A stretch of 8,714 nt of DNA from Gemmobacter sp. (GTDB lineage Bacteria > Pseudomonadota > Alphaproteobacteria > Rhodobacterales > Rhodobacteraceae), in assembly GCA_030656535.1 (NCBI GenBank), contig JAUSPL010000610.1, forward strand, positions 1 through 8,714, read 5' to 3'. Position numbers and translations under genes: made by a program. The notes below the pieces were generated by a model. That model was not told the DNA's origin. It ran no database searches and worked only from the letters and a program-made list of their open reading frames with translations. Shown here in pieces: positions 1 through 7,495 of the stretch. How positions within the stretch are numbered: position 1 is the first letter of the stretch; each line of letters begins with the position of its first letter.

Positions 1-1570
1 CGGGATGTTGGCGCAGCATGGCATGGACGGGATCGACGCGGTCGGCCACCGCGTGGTGCATGGAGGGGCCGCCCACGCCACGCCGGTCATTCTGGACGAC
101 GCGATGCTTGACACGCTGGAGGCCTTGACCCCGCTGGCCCCGCTTCACAACCCTTCCAACATCGCCGCGGTGCGGTTTGCGCGGCAGACCTGGCCGGACG
201 TGCCGCAGGTGGGGGTGTTCGACACAGCCTTTCATTTGACCAATCCGCCCTTTGCCACAACCTATGCCGTGCCCGAAGCCTGGCGTCAGGCCGGTTTGCG
301 GCGGTACGGATTTCATGGGACGTCGCACAAATATGTCGCCCTGCGCGCAGCCGAGGCGATGGGTCAACCGCCAGAGCGGGTGCAGATCATTTCCTGCCAT
401 CTGGGCAATGGGGCCTCGGTTTGTGCGATCAATCGCGGGCGCAGCATGGAAAGCAGCATGGGCCTGACCCCATTGGAAGGGTTGGTCATGGGCACGCGCT
501 CGGGCGACATTGATCCGGGCGCGTTTGGGTATCTTAGCCGTACCTTGGGTCTGTCGATCGAGCAGATCGAACATGCACTTTATACTGACTCGGGGCTCAA
601 GGCGCTGACCGGCAGTTCGGACATGCGTGACGCTGAAGACCGCGCAGCGGCGGGTGATGCGGCAGCCCAGTTGGCCATCGAAATCTATGCCTACAGGGCG
701 CGCAAGTACATCGGGGCATACGCGGCGGCCATGGGGGGCGTGGATGCCATCGTGTTCACCGGCGGGATCGGTGAAAACTCTGCCTCGATGCGCAGGCGGA
801 TCTGCGATGGGCTTGAATTCATGGGTGTCACGCTGGATCATGACCGCAACGGGCGGTTGGACCTGTCGAACCGTGCCGCCCCCGAGGTGCAGGCATGGGG
901 TGCGCGGGTGCGCGTGATCGTCACCGAAACCGCAGAACAATTGCAGATCGCGCGCGATGTGGCGCATGCGCTGGGCGCGCCTGCAAAGCCCGCGCTTGCG
1001 CTGCCGGTTGCGGTGTCGGCGCGGCATGTGCATTTGTCGCAGGCGCATGTCGAGGCATTGTTCGGGGCAGGGGCAACCCTGACGGCAGAATTCGACCTGC
1101 GCCAGCCGGGGAACTTTGCGGCGCATCAAAAGGTGACGGTCGATGGTCCCAAGGGCCAGTTCCATGATGTGCGTGTGCTGGGCCCGACCCGCGATCGCAC
1201 CCAGATCGAGGTGTCGCGCACAGACACCTTCACCCTTGGCCTATCGGCCCCGGTGCGACTGTCCGGCGACCTGAACGGAACGCCCAGGGTGCGGCTGATC
1301 GGGCCGGCCGGGACGGTGGAAACAGACGGGCTGATCGTGGCGGCGCGGCATATCCACATGCATCCAGATGACGCTGAACGGTGGGGGCTGAAGGACCGCG
1401 AAGAGGTCGAGGTGCGGGTCATGGGGACCGGGCGTGGCATTTCATTTGCGCGGACCATTGTGCGAATTCAGCCCACTGCGTTTACCGAAATGCATATCGA
1501 CACCGATGAGGCCAATGCCGCCGGAATAGCGGGTGGTGCAGAGGGCGCGCTGATACCAGCGGCGGACTAG
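1..1570 (+). CDS. AckA-PduL fusion: acetate kinase joined to phosphotransacylase (5' partial)
   Basis: This is a bifunctional enzyme of acyl-phosphate metabolism. Residues 1-323 are acetate kinase (acetyl-P + ADP to acetate + ATP). Residues ~334-521 are a PduL-type phosphotransacylase (acyl-CoA + phosphate to acyl-P + CoA). The kinase half shows GHRVVHGG, FDTAFH, YGFHGTSH, CHLGNG, TRSGDIDP and FTGGIGEN. R16, D73, H104, H132, R165 and E308 match Arg91, Asp148, His180, His208, Arg241 and Glu384 of Methanosarcina acetate kinase. The PduL half keeps both zinc sites (H341, H343, E402; H449, H451, H497) and the phosphate-binding Arg (R396). The linker is short and Ala/Pro-rich, with no stop or frameshift. 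The frame is open to the left edge, and about 75 N-terminal kinase residues, including the Asn/Ser phosphate loop, lie outside the window, so the ATG at 5 is internal. No encapsulation-type peptide precedes the PduL part, so a free cytosolic enzyme is likely. Family identity is firm; the in vivo acyl substrate (acetyl or propionyl) is unknown. Confidence 0.93.
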   Translation, partial: GMLAQHGMDGIDAVGHRVVHGGAAHATPVILDDAMLDTLEALTPLAPLHNPSNIAAVRFARQTWPDVPQVGVFDTAFHLTNPPFATTYAVPEAWRQAGLRRYGFHGTSHKYVALRAAEAMGQPPERVQIISCHLGNGASVCAINRGRSMESSMGLTPLEGLVMGTRSGDIDPGAFGYLSRTLGLSIEQIEHALYTDSGLKALTGSSDMRDAEDRAAAGDAAAQLAIEIYAYRARKYIGAYAAAMGGVDAIVFTGGIGENSASMRRRICDGLEFMGVTLDHDRNGRLDLSNRAAPEVQAWGARVRVIVTETAEQLQIARDVAHALGAPAKPALALPVAVSARHVHLSQAHVEALFGAGATLTAEFDLRQPGNFAAHQKVTVDGPKGQFHDVRVLGPTRDRTQIEVSRTDTFTLGLSAPVRLSGDLNGTPRVRLIGPAGTVETDGLIVAARHIHMHPDDAERWGLKDREEVEVRVMGTGRGISFARTIVRIQPTAFTEMHIDTDEANAAGIAGGAEGALIPAAD

Positions 1571-1675
1571 CTGGAAAGTCTACGGAGCGATGTCGTTTTT
1601 GACGCCAGGGCACGCCTGCAATGTTTGACAGATCATAGGAAATGGCTGACTTTGCTTCAAGAAAGGGGCGTCCTG

Positions 1676-1694
1676 TTGCGGGGTCCGTCCGCAA
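1676..1694 (+). promoter_or_regulatory. Leader hairpin just upstream of the RTX ribosome binding site
   Basis: TTGCGG (1676-1681) and CCGCAA (1689-1694) form a perfect 6-bp inverted repeat with a 7-nt loop, extendable by one G-U pair in RNA (1675/1695). It ends four bases before the AGGAG of the RTX gene. It could affect ribosome access, act as mRNA 5' protection, or be chance. The structure is seen directly; the role is inference. Confidence 0.35.
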
Positions 1695-1698
1695 TAAG

Positions 1699-1703
1699 AG
1701 GAG
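1699..1703 (+). promoter_or_regulatory. Ribosome binding site deciding the RTX start codon
   Basis: AGGAG lies six bases before the ATG at 1710 and directly abuts the in-frame ATG at 1704. Normal spacing is 5-9 nt, so translation should begin at 1710 (protein begins MSLLPIPVGGED) rather than two codons earlier. Confidence 0.75.
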
Positions 1704-1709
1704 ATGCCA

Positions 1710-3866
1710 ATGTCACTTTTGCCCATCCCCGTCGGGGGAGAGGATATTGTTCACCCCAGCGATGACAACACCCAGTACGTGCCGATTGTACAGGCACTGG
1801 CCGGGGGTGGGCATGTTGTCGTATGGACCGATGCCGATTTGGCGGCCGTGGGCTGGTCTGGTTATCGGGTGATGGCCCGGTTTTTTGGGGTAGACGGGGC
1901 CCCGCTGGGTGCGTCTTTCGTCGTCAGCGCGGGTGTGGCTGGCGGCAACCCATATCTGCTGACCCATGTGGTGACGCAGACGGCCAATGTGACGCAATTG
2001 GACAACGGCTCGGTGCTGGTGGCTTGGGGCGGGTATGGCGGGATTTCGGCGCGGTTGTTCGGGCCGGATGGCAGCGTCATAAGTCCGGCGCATCAGGTGC
2101 TGCAAGTCTCGACCGAACTGGCCACACGCGGGCAGATCGCCATTGAGGCGCTGGATGGCGGTGGCTTTGCCATCGCCTCGGTTCTGGCGGCTGTAGGGGA
2201 CGTGACGCAAAACGTCTGGCTGCGTCGGTATGACGATGCCCTGCAAGAAGTCGGTGACCCGGTGCAGATCAGCATGATCCCAGAAGTTGAGGACACCTAT
2301 CCCGCCGTGGCGCGCTATCTTACGGTCGACGCCTTGGAGGACGGGCGCGTTGTGTCGACCTGGGTGCGTTCCTATCCCACGTTGACGCAGTGGGCCGAGC
2401 GGCTTGAGGCGCGGGTTGTCGATGCGGATGGTGTGCCGCTGGGCGGTGTGATCGACCTGCGCGCGGGGTCGAGCGCAGTGGGTGCGTTCTTTAGTCAGGC
2501 CGTCGTGACCGCCCTTCCAGGCGGCGGGTTTGTCGCGTTCTGGGGTGAATCGTTTGATAGCGGTTTAAACCCCAGTTACGGGGTGAACGGGCGGGTGTTT
2601 GACGCCGATGGTGTTGCCCAAGGCGATGTTTTCCGACCTGCGGACGATCTGAGCGGGTATCATGACAAGATGGCCGTCACCGCGATGCAAGATGGCGGTT
2701 TTGTCGTGGTCTGGACCCACGACACCCTGACTGCGAAGGTTGTCGGCCAACGCTATGATGCGCGCGGTGAACAGATTGGCCCGGATTTCCTGGTCAGCAC
2801 CGAAACCTCTGGTGGTCCCCGGCCTTGGCCCAGTTCGGTTTCGGTCGATACCCTGGCGGATGGCGGATTTGTCGTGGCATGGACCCTGACGGGGATCGGC
2901 GGCTTTGCCGATCAGGAGGTTCTCAGCCGCAGCTTCATGCCGCAGACTTACGGCACCGCGTTGTCCGAGACCATGACGGCCGATGTGGCAGGTGAATGGA
3001 TGGCGGGACTGGCGGGCAACGACACGCTGACCGGAAACGTAGGGCACGACACCTTGCACGGTGGCGACGGAGTCGACGTGATCTATGGCGGGGCCGGTGA
3101 TGACCTGCTGTCTGGTGACGGCGGGCGTGACACGCTGTTTGGCGGGCTTGGGAATGACGAATTGTCTGGCGGCGACGGCCTTGATGTGCTGGACGGCGGT
3201 GTTGGCGATGACCTGCTTTGGGGCGGTGCTGGAGGCGACAGCCTGATCGGAGGTGGGGGCAACGACTCGGTCTTCGGCGGTGATGGCAATGACACGATCG
3301 ATGGCAATAGCGGCGCTGACCTGCTGGACGGGGATGCCGGGCACGACGTGCTGTATGGCGGCGCTCAGGCAGATACGTTGTTTGGTGGTGCGGGGGTGGA
3401 TCAACTGTTTGGTGGTTCAGATGCGGATGTGCTGTACGGTGGCCATGACAACGACGTCTTGAATGGCGGGGACGACCACGATCTGTTGTTTGGCGGCGAT
3501 GGCAATGACCGACTGTTGGGTGCTACGGGCAACGACACATTGATCGGCGGGCTGGGGGCGGACCGTCTGCTTGGCGGTGAGGGGGCGGATGTGTTCCGCT
3601 TTGACTCCATCGCTGACTCCACGTTTGCAGCAGGTGGACGCGACACAATTGTCGATTTTGAAGTAGGCATCGACAAGCTTGACCTGTCTGCGATGGCACC
3701 GGGCCTGGTCTTTATCGGCGGAGGCTTTACAGGTGTGGCAGGTCAGGTTCGGTACAACGCCCTGAACGGGCTTGTGATGATCGACATCGATGGCGACCGC
3801 CTCACCGATAGCGCGATCAAGATGCAAGTCGGTCTGGCGCTGACCGGCGACGATTTCCTGTTTTGA
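1710..3866 (+). CDS. Secreted RTX calcium-binding repeat protein with N-terminal propeller-like repeats
   Basis: This is a predicted type I-secreted exoprotein of 718 residues with no Sec signal peptide, as expected for RTX proteins. Residues ~23-412 hold seven imperfect ~50-residue repeats of the kind 'aLxDGGFVVvWt ... R.fdadG.p.G..f.vs'. Residues 433-630 are 22 nonapeptides of GGxGxDxLx type, which bind calcium as a parallel beta-roll after export. Residues ~628-718 resemble the serralysin C-terminal domain (ADVFRFD, RDTIVDFEVGIDKLDLS, then LTGDDFLF). The terminal D-D-F-hydrophobic-F is a typical type I secretion tail. No protease HExxH, lipase or other catalytic motif is visible, so an adhesion, matrix or S-layer-like role is more likely than enzymatic toxicity; this is inference. 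No type I transporter genes are in the window, so export must rely on one encoded elsewhere. It is convergent with the glycosyltransferase gene across a 38-nt gap. Confidence 0.92.
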   Translation: MSLLPIPVGGEDIVHPSDDNTQYVPIVQALAGGGHVVVWTDADLAAVGWSGYRVMARFFGVDGAPLGASFVVSAGVAGGNPYLLTHVVTQTANVTQLDNGSVLVAWGGYGGISARLFGPDGSVISPAHQVLQVSTELATRGQIAIEALDGGGFAIASVLAAVGDVTQNVWLRRYDDALQEVGDPVQISMIPEVEDTYPAVARYLTVDALEDGRVVSTWVRSYPTLTQWAERLEARVVDADGVPLGGVIDLRAGSSAVGAFFSQAVVTALPGGGFVAFWGESFDSGLNPSYGVNGRVFDADGVAQGDVFRPADDLSGYHDKMAVTAMQDGGFVVVWTHDTLTAKVVGQRYDARGEQIGPDFLVSTETSGGPRPWPSSVSVDTLADGGFVVAWTLTGIGGFADQEVLSRSFMPQTYGTALSETMTADVAGEWMAGLAGNDTLTGNVGHDTLHGGDGVDVIYGGAGDDLLSGDGGRDTLFGGLGNDELSGGDGLDVLDGGVGDDLLWGGAGGDSLIGGGGNDSVFGGDGNDTIDGNSGADLLDGDAGHDVLYGGAQADTLFGGAGVDQLFGGSDADVLYGGHDNDVLNGGDDHDLLFGGDGNDRLLGATGNDTLIGGLGADRLLGGEGADVFRFDSIADSTFAAGGRDTIVDFEVGIDKLDLSAMAPGLVFIGGGFTGVAGQVRYNALNGLVMIDIDGDRLTDSAIKMQVGLALTGDDFLF
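3006..3599 (+). repeat. 22 tandem RTX nonapeptide-coding repeats
   Basis: Twenty-two consecutive 27-nt units encode GGxGxDxLx-type calcium-binding turns, without insertions. Units 14, 16, 17 and 18 replace the Gly at position 4 (GGAQADTLF, GGSDADVLY, GGHDNDVLN, GGDDHDLLF), a local patch that departs from consensus. DNA identity between units is moderate, so the array is old rather than recently amplified. Confidence 0.93.
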
Positions 3867-3870
3867 CCAG

Positions 3871-3894
3871 ATGCGGGGGTTTGCGCCCCCGCAT
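3871..3894. terminator. Hairpin terminator between convergent genes, probably bidirectional
   Basis: ATGCGGGGG (3871-3879) and CCCCCGCAT (3886-3894) form a perfect 9-bp GC-rich stem with a 6-nt loop. It begins four bases after the RTX stop and lies ten bases beyond the glycosyltransferase stop. The T-tract is weak on both sides (ACGATTTG on plus; CTGGTCAAAA on minus), so it is not a textbook intrinsic terminator, but its placement fits a shared transcription end. Confidence 0.75.
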
Positions 3895-3904
3895 ACGATT
3901 TGCG

Positions 3905-6900
3905 TCAGCTGTGCAGACGCAGAGCAGGCAGCAGATGCGCACCCTTTGCCGCGAACAGCAATGCCGCCAACGCCTTGCGTTCGCTCTTGTTCAGACCCAG
4001 CGCATAGCGCGAAATCGTCTCTGACCCTTCGGTCAGGAACGCCTCAACCGGGGCGCGTCGATAGGTTCCCATAAAGCCCGGCGCGTGGGTTGACGGGGTT
4101 TCGCCCAATCCAACGGCCTTGGCAAAGGCGGCACGCACGGCCTCGGTGACATCATCTTGCAGCAGGGCGGGCACGATGGCGTCTACTGCCGGTCGGTCGC
4201 CAAGGCATTGCAGGGCTGCCCCCGACATCAGCGCTGACAAGGTATCCAGGACTTCGCGGCCCACACGAACCGGTTGGCCCGCGATTGCCGCAGGTTCGCA
4301 GTGGGTGAAGGTCTCGGCCCCAAGCGTGCCTGCCGCATGGGACCCGCCACCAAAGGCAGAGGCCGGTTGGCTCAGCACATGCGAGATGGCCGCGAACCCG
4401 TCCGCAAACGCCTGGTCGATCAGGTGCACCCGGGCGGGCAGCGTCGGTCGCAGCGCGGCGATGGTCTTGCGATCCTGGGCTGTAATCACCAGACGACAGG
4501 CCGACAATAGACGCGCGGTCCAGCTTTTGGGTGAAAACAGCGCGTCGATCAGTTTGGGATCGGTGGCATGCAGGTGGACAAGGTGCTCTGTCGGCGGCAA
4601 CAGGCTGGGAGCCCGGCCAAAGTCTGCGCCACAGACGCCACCAGCGGGCGACAGAACCTCCAGAATCCCTGCGTCTTTGTCGAGTTGCAGTGACATCGGC
4701 AGAGGGCGGTCCGTCAGCAGCGCCGCAAGGTTGAGCCGGTTCAGCGCAGGTGACGCAACCGAGCTAAGCCTGAACGTCGTTGGCACGTTGCGTATGGCCT
4801 GTTCAACCTGTTCGGGGGCGACCTGTGCCAGATCGTTCGCCATCGACAGAACCTGTTCGTGATGTTCCCCAGCGGCGGCGCCAAAGGTTTCAAGGTCGTT
4901 TACGTATGTGTCAAACGACAGGGAGCGACGCAGTTTGCGGCCAGTTTCGCCCTTGAAGGCTGCCTCGGTCTGGTCGGGAATCGCGGCAAAGGCGGATATC
5001 GCGTCCGCCGCCGCAATCGGGTCGGCAAAGCGCACGGCGCGGACGGCAAACGGAAATTCGGGTTCCAGTTCGGCGATCCCGGTTCCGCCAGCAAAACAGA
5101 CCACGGGCAGATTGCGCTCCATCGCATCCAGCGCCACGTTCGGGAATGGGTCCATCCTTGACGACAGGAAAAACACGTCCGCGACTTCCCAGAACGGTTC
5201 CAGCGAAGATTGCTCGTCGTACAAGAACACCCGTTCCGTCAGTCCGCTTTCACTGATCTGATGTTGAATATAGACCGACGTCAGCATGTCGCGCGACGGA
5301 TCATAGCCGCCGCCAACCCAGACAAAGCGCCAGTCATAGTCACCTCGCGCCTGCAATTGCTGCGCAGCCTGCAAGAAAAGATCCAGACCCTTGCGGGGCT
5401 GCACCTGACCCGCGCCAAACAGCACGCGTTGTCTGGGGCCCTCATCCAGGGCGAGCTGCGCGCGGATCTGGGCGGCGGTTGTCGAGGGGGTCCCCGAGTT
5501 TGCGGCGTTGTAGCCTTGGGGTCGAATGTGCAGATGGGCCGGCACATGCGTCGTGCCCATCCGGGTCAGTTCGTTGACGCAGGCATCCTGAACCATCTTT
5601 GCGGGGAATACTGCCGCATCCGAGAACAAGACCATCCGGCTGAGCGTCCCGAACGGATAGACGTAGTTTGCGAACTCATGGATCAGTGCGACGGACGGTA
5701 TGCCTGCCAGTCTGAGGGGCGCGACGACAGGGTGGCAGACGACCGAATTGACCACTGCGATCAGCGACCCGTGCGCCTCGTGCAGTGTGCGCAGGGTATC
5801 GGCCATGCCAGAGGTGCTGCCCCAGCCGCTCCGCATCTCGACCGAGACTGCGCCAAACTCCTCAATCAGCGCGCCGTCTGCCTGGCCTGACCAGACGATG
5901 ACGTTGTAGCGTTCGCCAAACTTGCGGGCCATGTTCAAGGCCACGATCGGGGCACCCGTTCGGCTGAATTCGTGGGTGAAGATGATGACCGAGGGTTTGG
6001 TCGAATCGTAGGTGCGCCGGGTCATATCCGGGTGTTCGGCGGTCGTCGGCAGGCCTATGCGGCCTTCCTTGCGGCCGTGGTTATGGTAGTGCAGCATCGG
6101 GTTGACCCGCGCATTTGCAAGGTCCGCGTTATTGGCAAGGTAGAATTCTGTATCAAACCGCGGTCCCGTCGGCAGACCGGACCGGACGCCTTCGATCACA
6201 TAGTGCTCGGCGGGATCACGCTCTGTGTCTTCTATGCCTGCCAGTTTGATGTAGGCTTCGGCGTCAAACAATGGGCACGCGCGCACGGCGGCGGCCTCGG
6301 AGCGCAGTTCGTGCTCTGACGCCAGAACCCAAGCCCGGTTCGCGTTGTTCAGATAGAACGCAAGTGGCGCATGCATCGGGTCGCCCAGCAGTGCGTCGTA
6401 GGTCGTGCGGACAAAGCTGCCGTCAAACCCCGGAAACGGCCGCTTGCCTTCGACATGGCCATAAAAGACATAGTCTGCGACCAAATCGGTCAGCACGGGA
6501 CGGCGGGCAAGGTTGGAAAAATAGTACTCTGCCTCAAACCGACCCGACGAGCGGATGGTTTCGATTTCCAGGCTGGCGATCTGGGCATTCGGATAGAACC
6601 CCCGATCCTGTCCCGTCTTCAGGAAATGCAAAAGCGGTGGCATGTCTGCCGGGCAAGCAAGCTCTTCGATCATCTTGGGCAGTTTGCCATACCGATCGCG
6701 ATAGAACGCGCCGCCGAACTGTGGCGACGGATCCAGTCGCGTTTCAACAGTCGTCGCCAGATAGTGGGTCACAAGGTCCGCGCGGGACGCCGTCTGTCCA
6801 CTGACATTGCGGTAGTGTTCAGCATTGAACCAAGGCGAGCCGTACAACAGCGCGGCGTCGGCGGACAAGCCAGGGATCGCGCGTGGGGCTGGCTTGACCG

Positions 6901-7495
6901 GACGCACCGTGCGCGGTTGGGTCAGGTATCCACGTTCTTTGCCGATGGCGACATAGTGCAGCAGCGCGTTGCACGGATTTGGGCCCTTAGTGGCGCTGAT
7001 TTCACGCCGAACATAACGGTTGATGTACCAGTTGATGTTGAAATCAGGTGCCGGATTGCGGCTTTCGCGGGCACCGTGTGCCAGAAAGTGCGCCCAAGGA
7101 TCGCGGCCGGTTCCAGAGACGTCCTCGTTCGTGCGCAGATAGAACTCGATGTCGAACATCTCACGCGCGGCGTCAGCCACCGTGGCGGCGATCTGGGCGT
7201 TCGGGGGCAGGCCCAGCAGATTGCCCGACCGACAATAATGGTCAAAGGCTTCGGTAACATCCCCGCCCAAATTCTGGGCCGCATACCAGCGCGGATCAAA
7301 CCACGAGACTGGGCGACGCCCCTCGGCGGCACCATGCCTGCAAAAGTGTTGATAGGGCTCCATGCCAGACTCGGCCACGCCGGGGTTGGTTTCAAGATAA
7401 AACACGGAATCGAACATGGTTGCGGCATCCAGAACTGTGCCGGGTTGCCAAGTGGTGGACATTGGGGCGTCAGCTTGGTTCGCGAGAAAGGTCAT
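3905..7495 (-). CDS. Large repeat-bearing GT4-type glycosyltransferase, probable polysaccharide synthesis
   Basis: This 1196-residue protein has three parts. Residues 28-479 contain ten degenerate repeats with the signature FDxxFYLxxNxDV...HYxxxGxxEGRxP. Residues ~500-870 are a GT-B glycosyltransferase of the GT4 type. Its acceptor half has HEFSRTGAPIVALNMA (508-523) and an IHEF motif (605-608). Its donor half has GAGQVQPRKG (694-703, phosphate-contacting R701/K702), FVWVGGG and SSRMDPFPNVALDAME (778-793). The usual EX7E motif is here DX7D (D782, D790). Residues ~880-1196 are not clearly assigned; HLVHLHATDP (971-980) and the order of later motifs faintly recall RgpF (rhamnan synthesis protein F). 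No signal peptide or membrane segment is evident, so it should act in the cytoplasm, transferring a sugar from a nucleotide donor. The start at 7495 has GGAG five bases upstream and overlaps the sulfotransferase stop (ATGA), implying translational coupling. A later ATG at codon 12 is less favoured. Donor and acceptor are unknown. Confidence 0.88.
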   Translation of the reverse strand: MTFLANQADAPMSTTWQPGTVLDAATMFDSVFYLETNPGVAESGMEPYQHFCRHGAAEGRRPVSWFDPRWYAAQNLGGDVTEAFDHYCRSGNLLGLPPNAQIAATVADAAREMFDIEFYLRTNEDVSGTGRDPWAHFLAHGARESRNPAPDFNINWYINRYVRREISATKGPNPCNALLHYVAIGKERGYLTQPRTVRPVKPAPRAIPGLSADAALLYGSPWFNAEHYRNVSGQTASRADLVTHYLATTVETRLDPSPQFGGAFYRDRYGKLPKMIEELACPADMPPLLHFLKTGQDRGFYPNAQIASLEIETIRSSGRFEAEYYFSNLARRPVLTDLVADYVFYGHVEGKRPFPGFDGSFVRTTYDALLGDPMHAPLAFYLNNANRAWVLASEHELRSEAAAVRACPLFDAEAYIKLAGIEDTERDPAEHYVIEGVRSGLPTGPRFDTEFYLANNADLANARVNPMLHYHNHGRKEGRIGLPTTAEHPDMTRRTYDSTKPSVIIFTHEFSRTGAPIVALNMARKFGERYNVIVWSGQADGALIEEFGAVSVEMRSGWGSTSGMADTLRTLHEAHGSLIAVVNSVVCHPVVAPLRLAGIPSVALIHEFANYVYPFGTLSRMVLFSDAAVFPAKMVQDACVNELTRMGTTHVPAHLHIRPQGYNAANSGTPSTTAAQIRAQLALDEGPRQRVLFGAGQVQPRKGLDLFLQAAQQLQARGDYDWRFVWVGGGYDPSRDMLTSVYIQHQISESGLTERVFLYDEQSSLEPFWEVADVFFLSSRMDPFPNVALDAMERNLPVVCFAGGTGIAELEPEFPFAVRAVRFADPIAAADAISAFAAIPDQTEAAFKGETGRKLRRSLSFDTYVNDLETFGAAAGEHHEQVLSMANDLAQVAPEQVEQAIRNVPTTFRLSSVASPALNRLNLAALLTDRPLPMSLQLDKDAGILEVLSPAGGVCGADFGRAPSLLPPTEHLVHLHATDPKLIDALFSPKSWTARLLSACRLVITAQDRKTIAALRPTLPARVHLIDQAFADGFAAISHVLSQPASAFGGGSHAAGTLGAETFTHCEPAAIAGQPVRVGREVLDTLSALMSGAALQCLGDRPAVDAIVPALLQDDVTEAVRAAFAKAVGLGETPSTHAPGFMGTYRRAPVEAFLTEGSETISRYALGLNKSERKALAALLFAAKGAHLLPALRLHS
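6059..7414 (-). repeat. Ten FDxxFY protein repeats arranged as five pairs
   Basis: Repeat starts, marked by the aromatic-acidic signature, are at residues 28/66, 114/152, 223/260, 320/357 and 410/447. Within each pair the spacing is constant at 37-38 residues. Between pairs it varies (48, 71, 60, 53). First members tend to end in EGRxP- or EGKRP-like sequence. Several second members end in a Gly-Pro-rich turn, and NAQIA follows two of them (residues 99-103 and 303-307). The pattern is read directly from the translation; a role in glycan or protein binding is inference. Confidence 0.8.
7492..7495 (-). promoter_or_regulatory. ATGA stop/start overlap coupling sulfotransferase and glycosyltransferase
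   Basis: On the minus strand the glycosyltransferase ATG (7495-7493) shares bases with the sulfotransferase TGA (7494-7492). A GGAG at 7504-7501 gives the second gene its own ribosome binding site five bases before the ATG. This is a classical arrangement for coupled translation. Confidence 0.8.

Larger units (their letters stand above)
1571..1709 (+). other. Intergenic leader between the ackA-pduL fusion and the RTX gene
   Basis: This 139-nt gap has no credible gene. A TTGACA at 1625-1630 could be a -35 box, but nothing resembling TATAAT lies 16-18 nt downstream (GACTTT at 1648 is the best at 17 nt). A promoter for the RTX gene is therefore possible but weakly supported. No clear rho-independent terminator for the fusion gene is visible; the only nearby hairpin (CAGG/CCTG around 1610) is 4 bp. 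Co-transcription with the upstream gene cannot be excluded. Confidence 0.4.

Noticed and set aside
1625..1653. Promoter for the RTX gene from TTGACA at 1625
   Set aside because: No acceptable -10 box lies at 16-18 bp, so it is mentioned only in the intergenic entry and not called as a separate promoter.
1704..1709. Upstream ATG as the RTX start codon
   Set aside because: It abuts AGGAG with no spacer; the ATG at 1710 has the usual six-base spacing.
2565..3404. Minus-strand frame of 279 codons opposite the RTX gene, with repetitive protein
   Set aside because: Its repetitiveness is only the shadow of the RTX repeats read in reverse; no motif or family resemblance was seen.
3006..3599. Tandem repeats as a CRISPR or satellite array
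   Set aside because: The 27-nt period is in frame and encodes RTX nonapeptides; there are no identical repeats separated by unique spacers.
4119..4862. Plus-strand frame of 247 codons
   Set aside because: It lies wholly inside the glycosyltransferase gene on the other strand, is rich in Ser/Arg/Ala, and has no domain signature.
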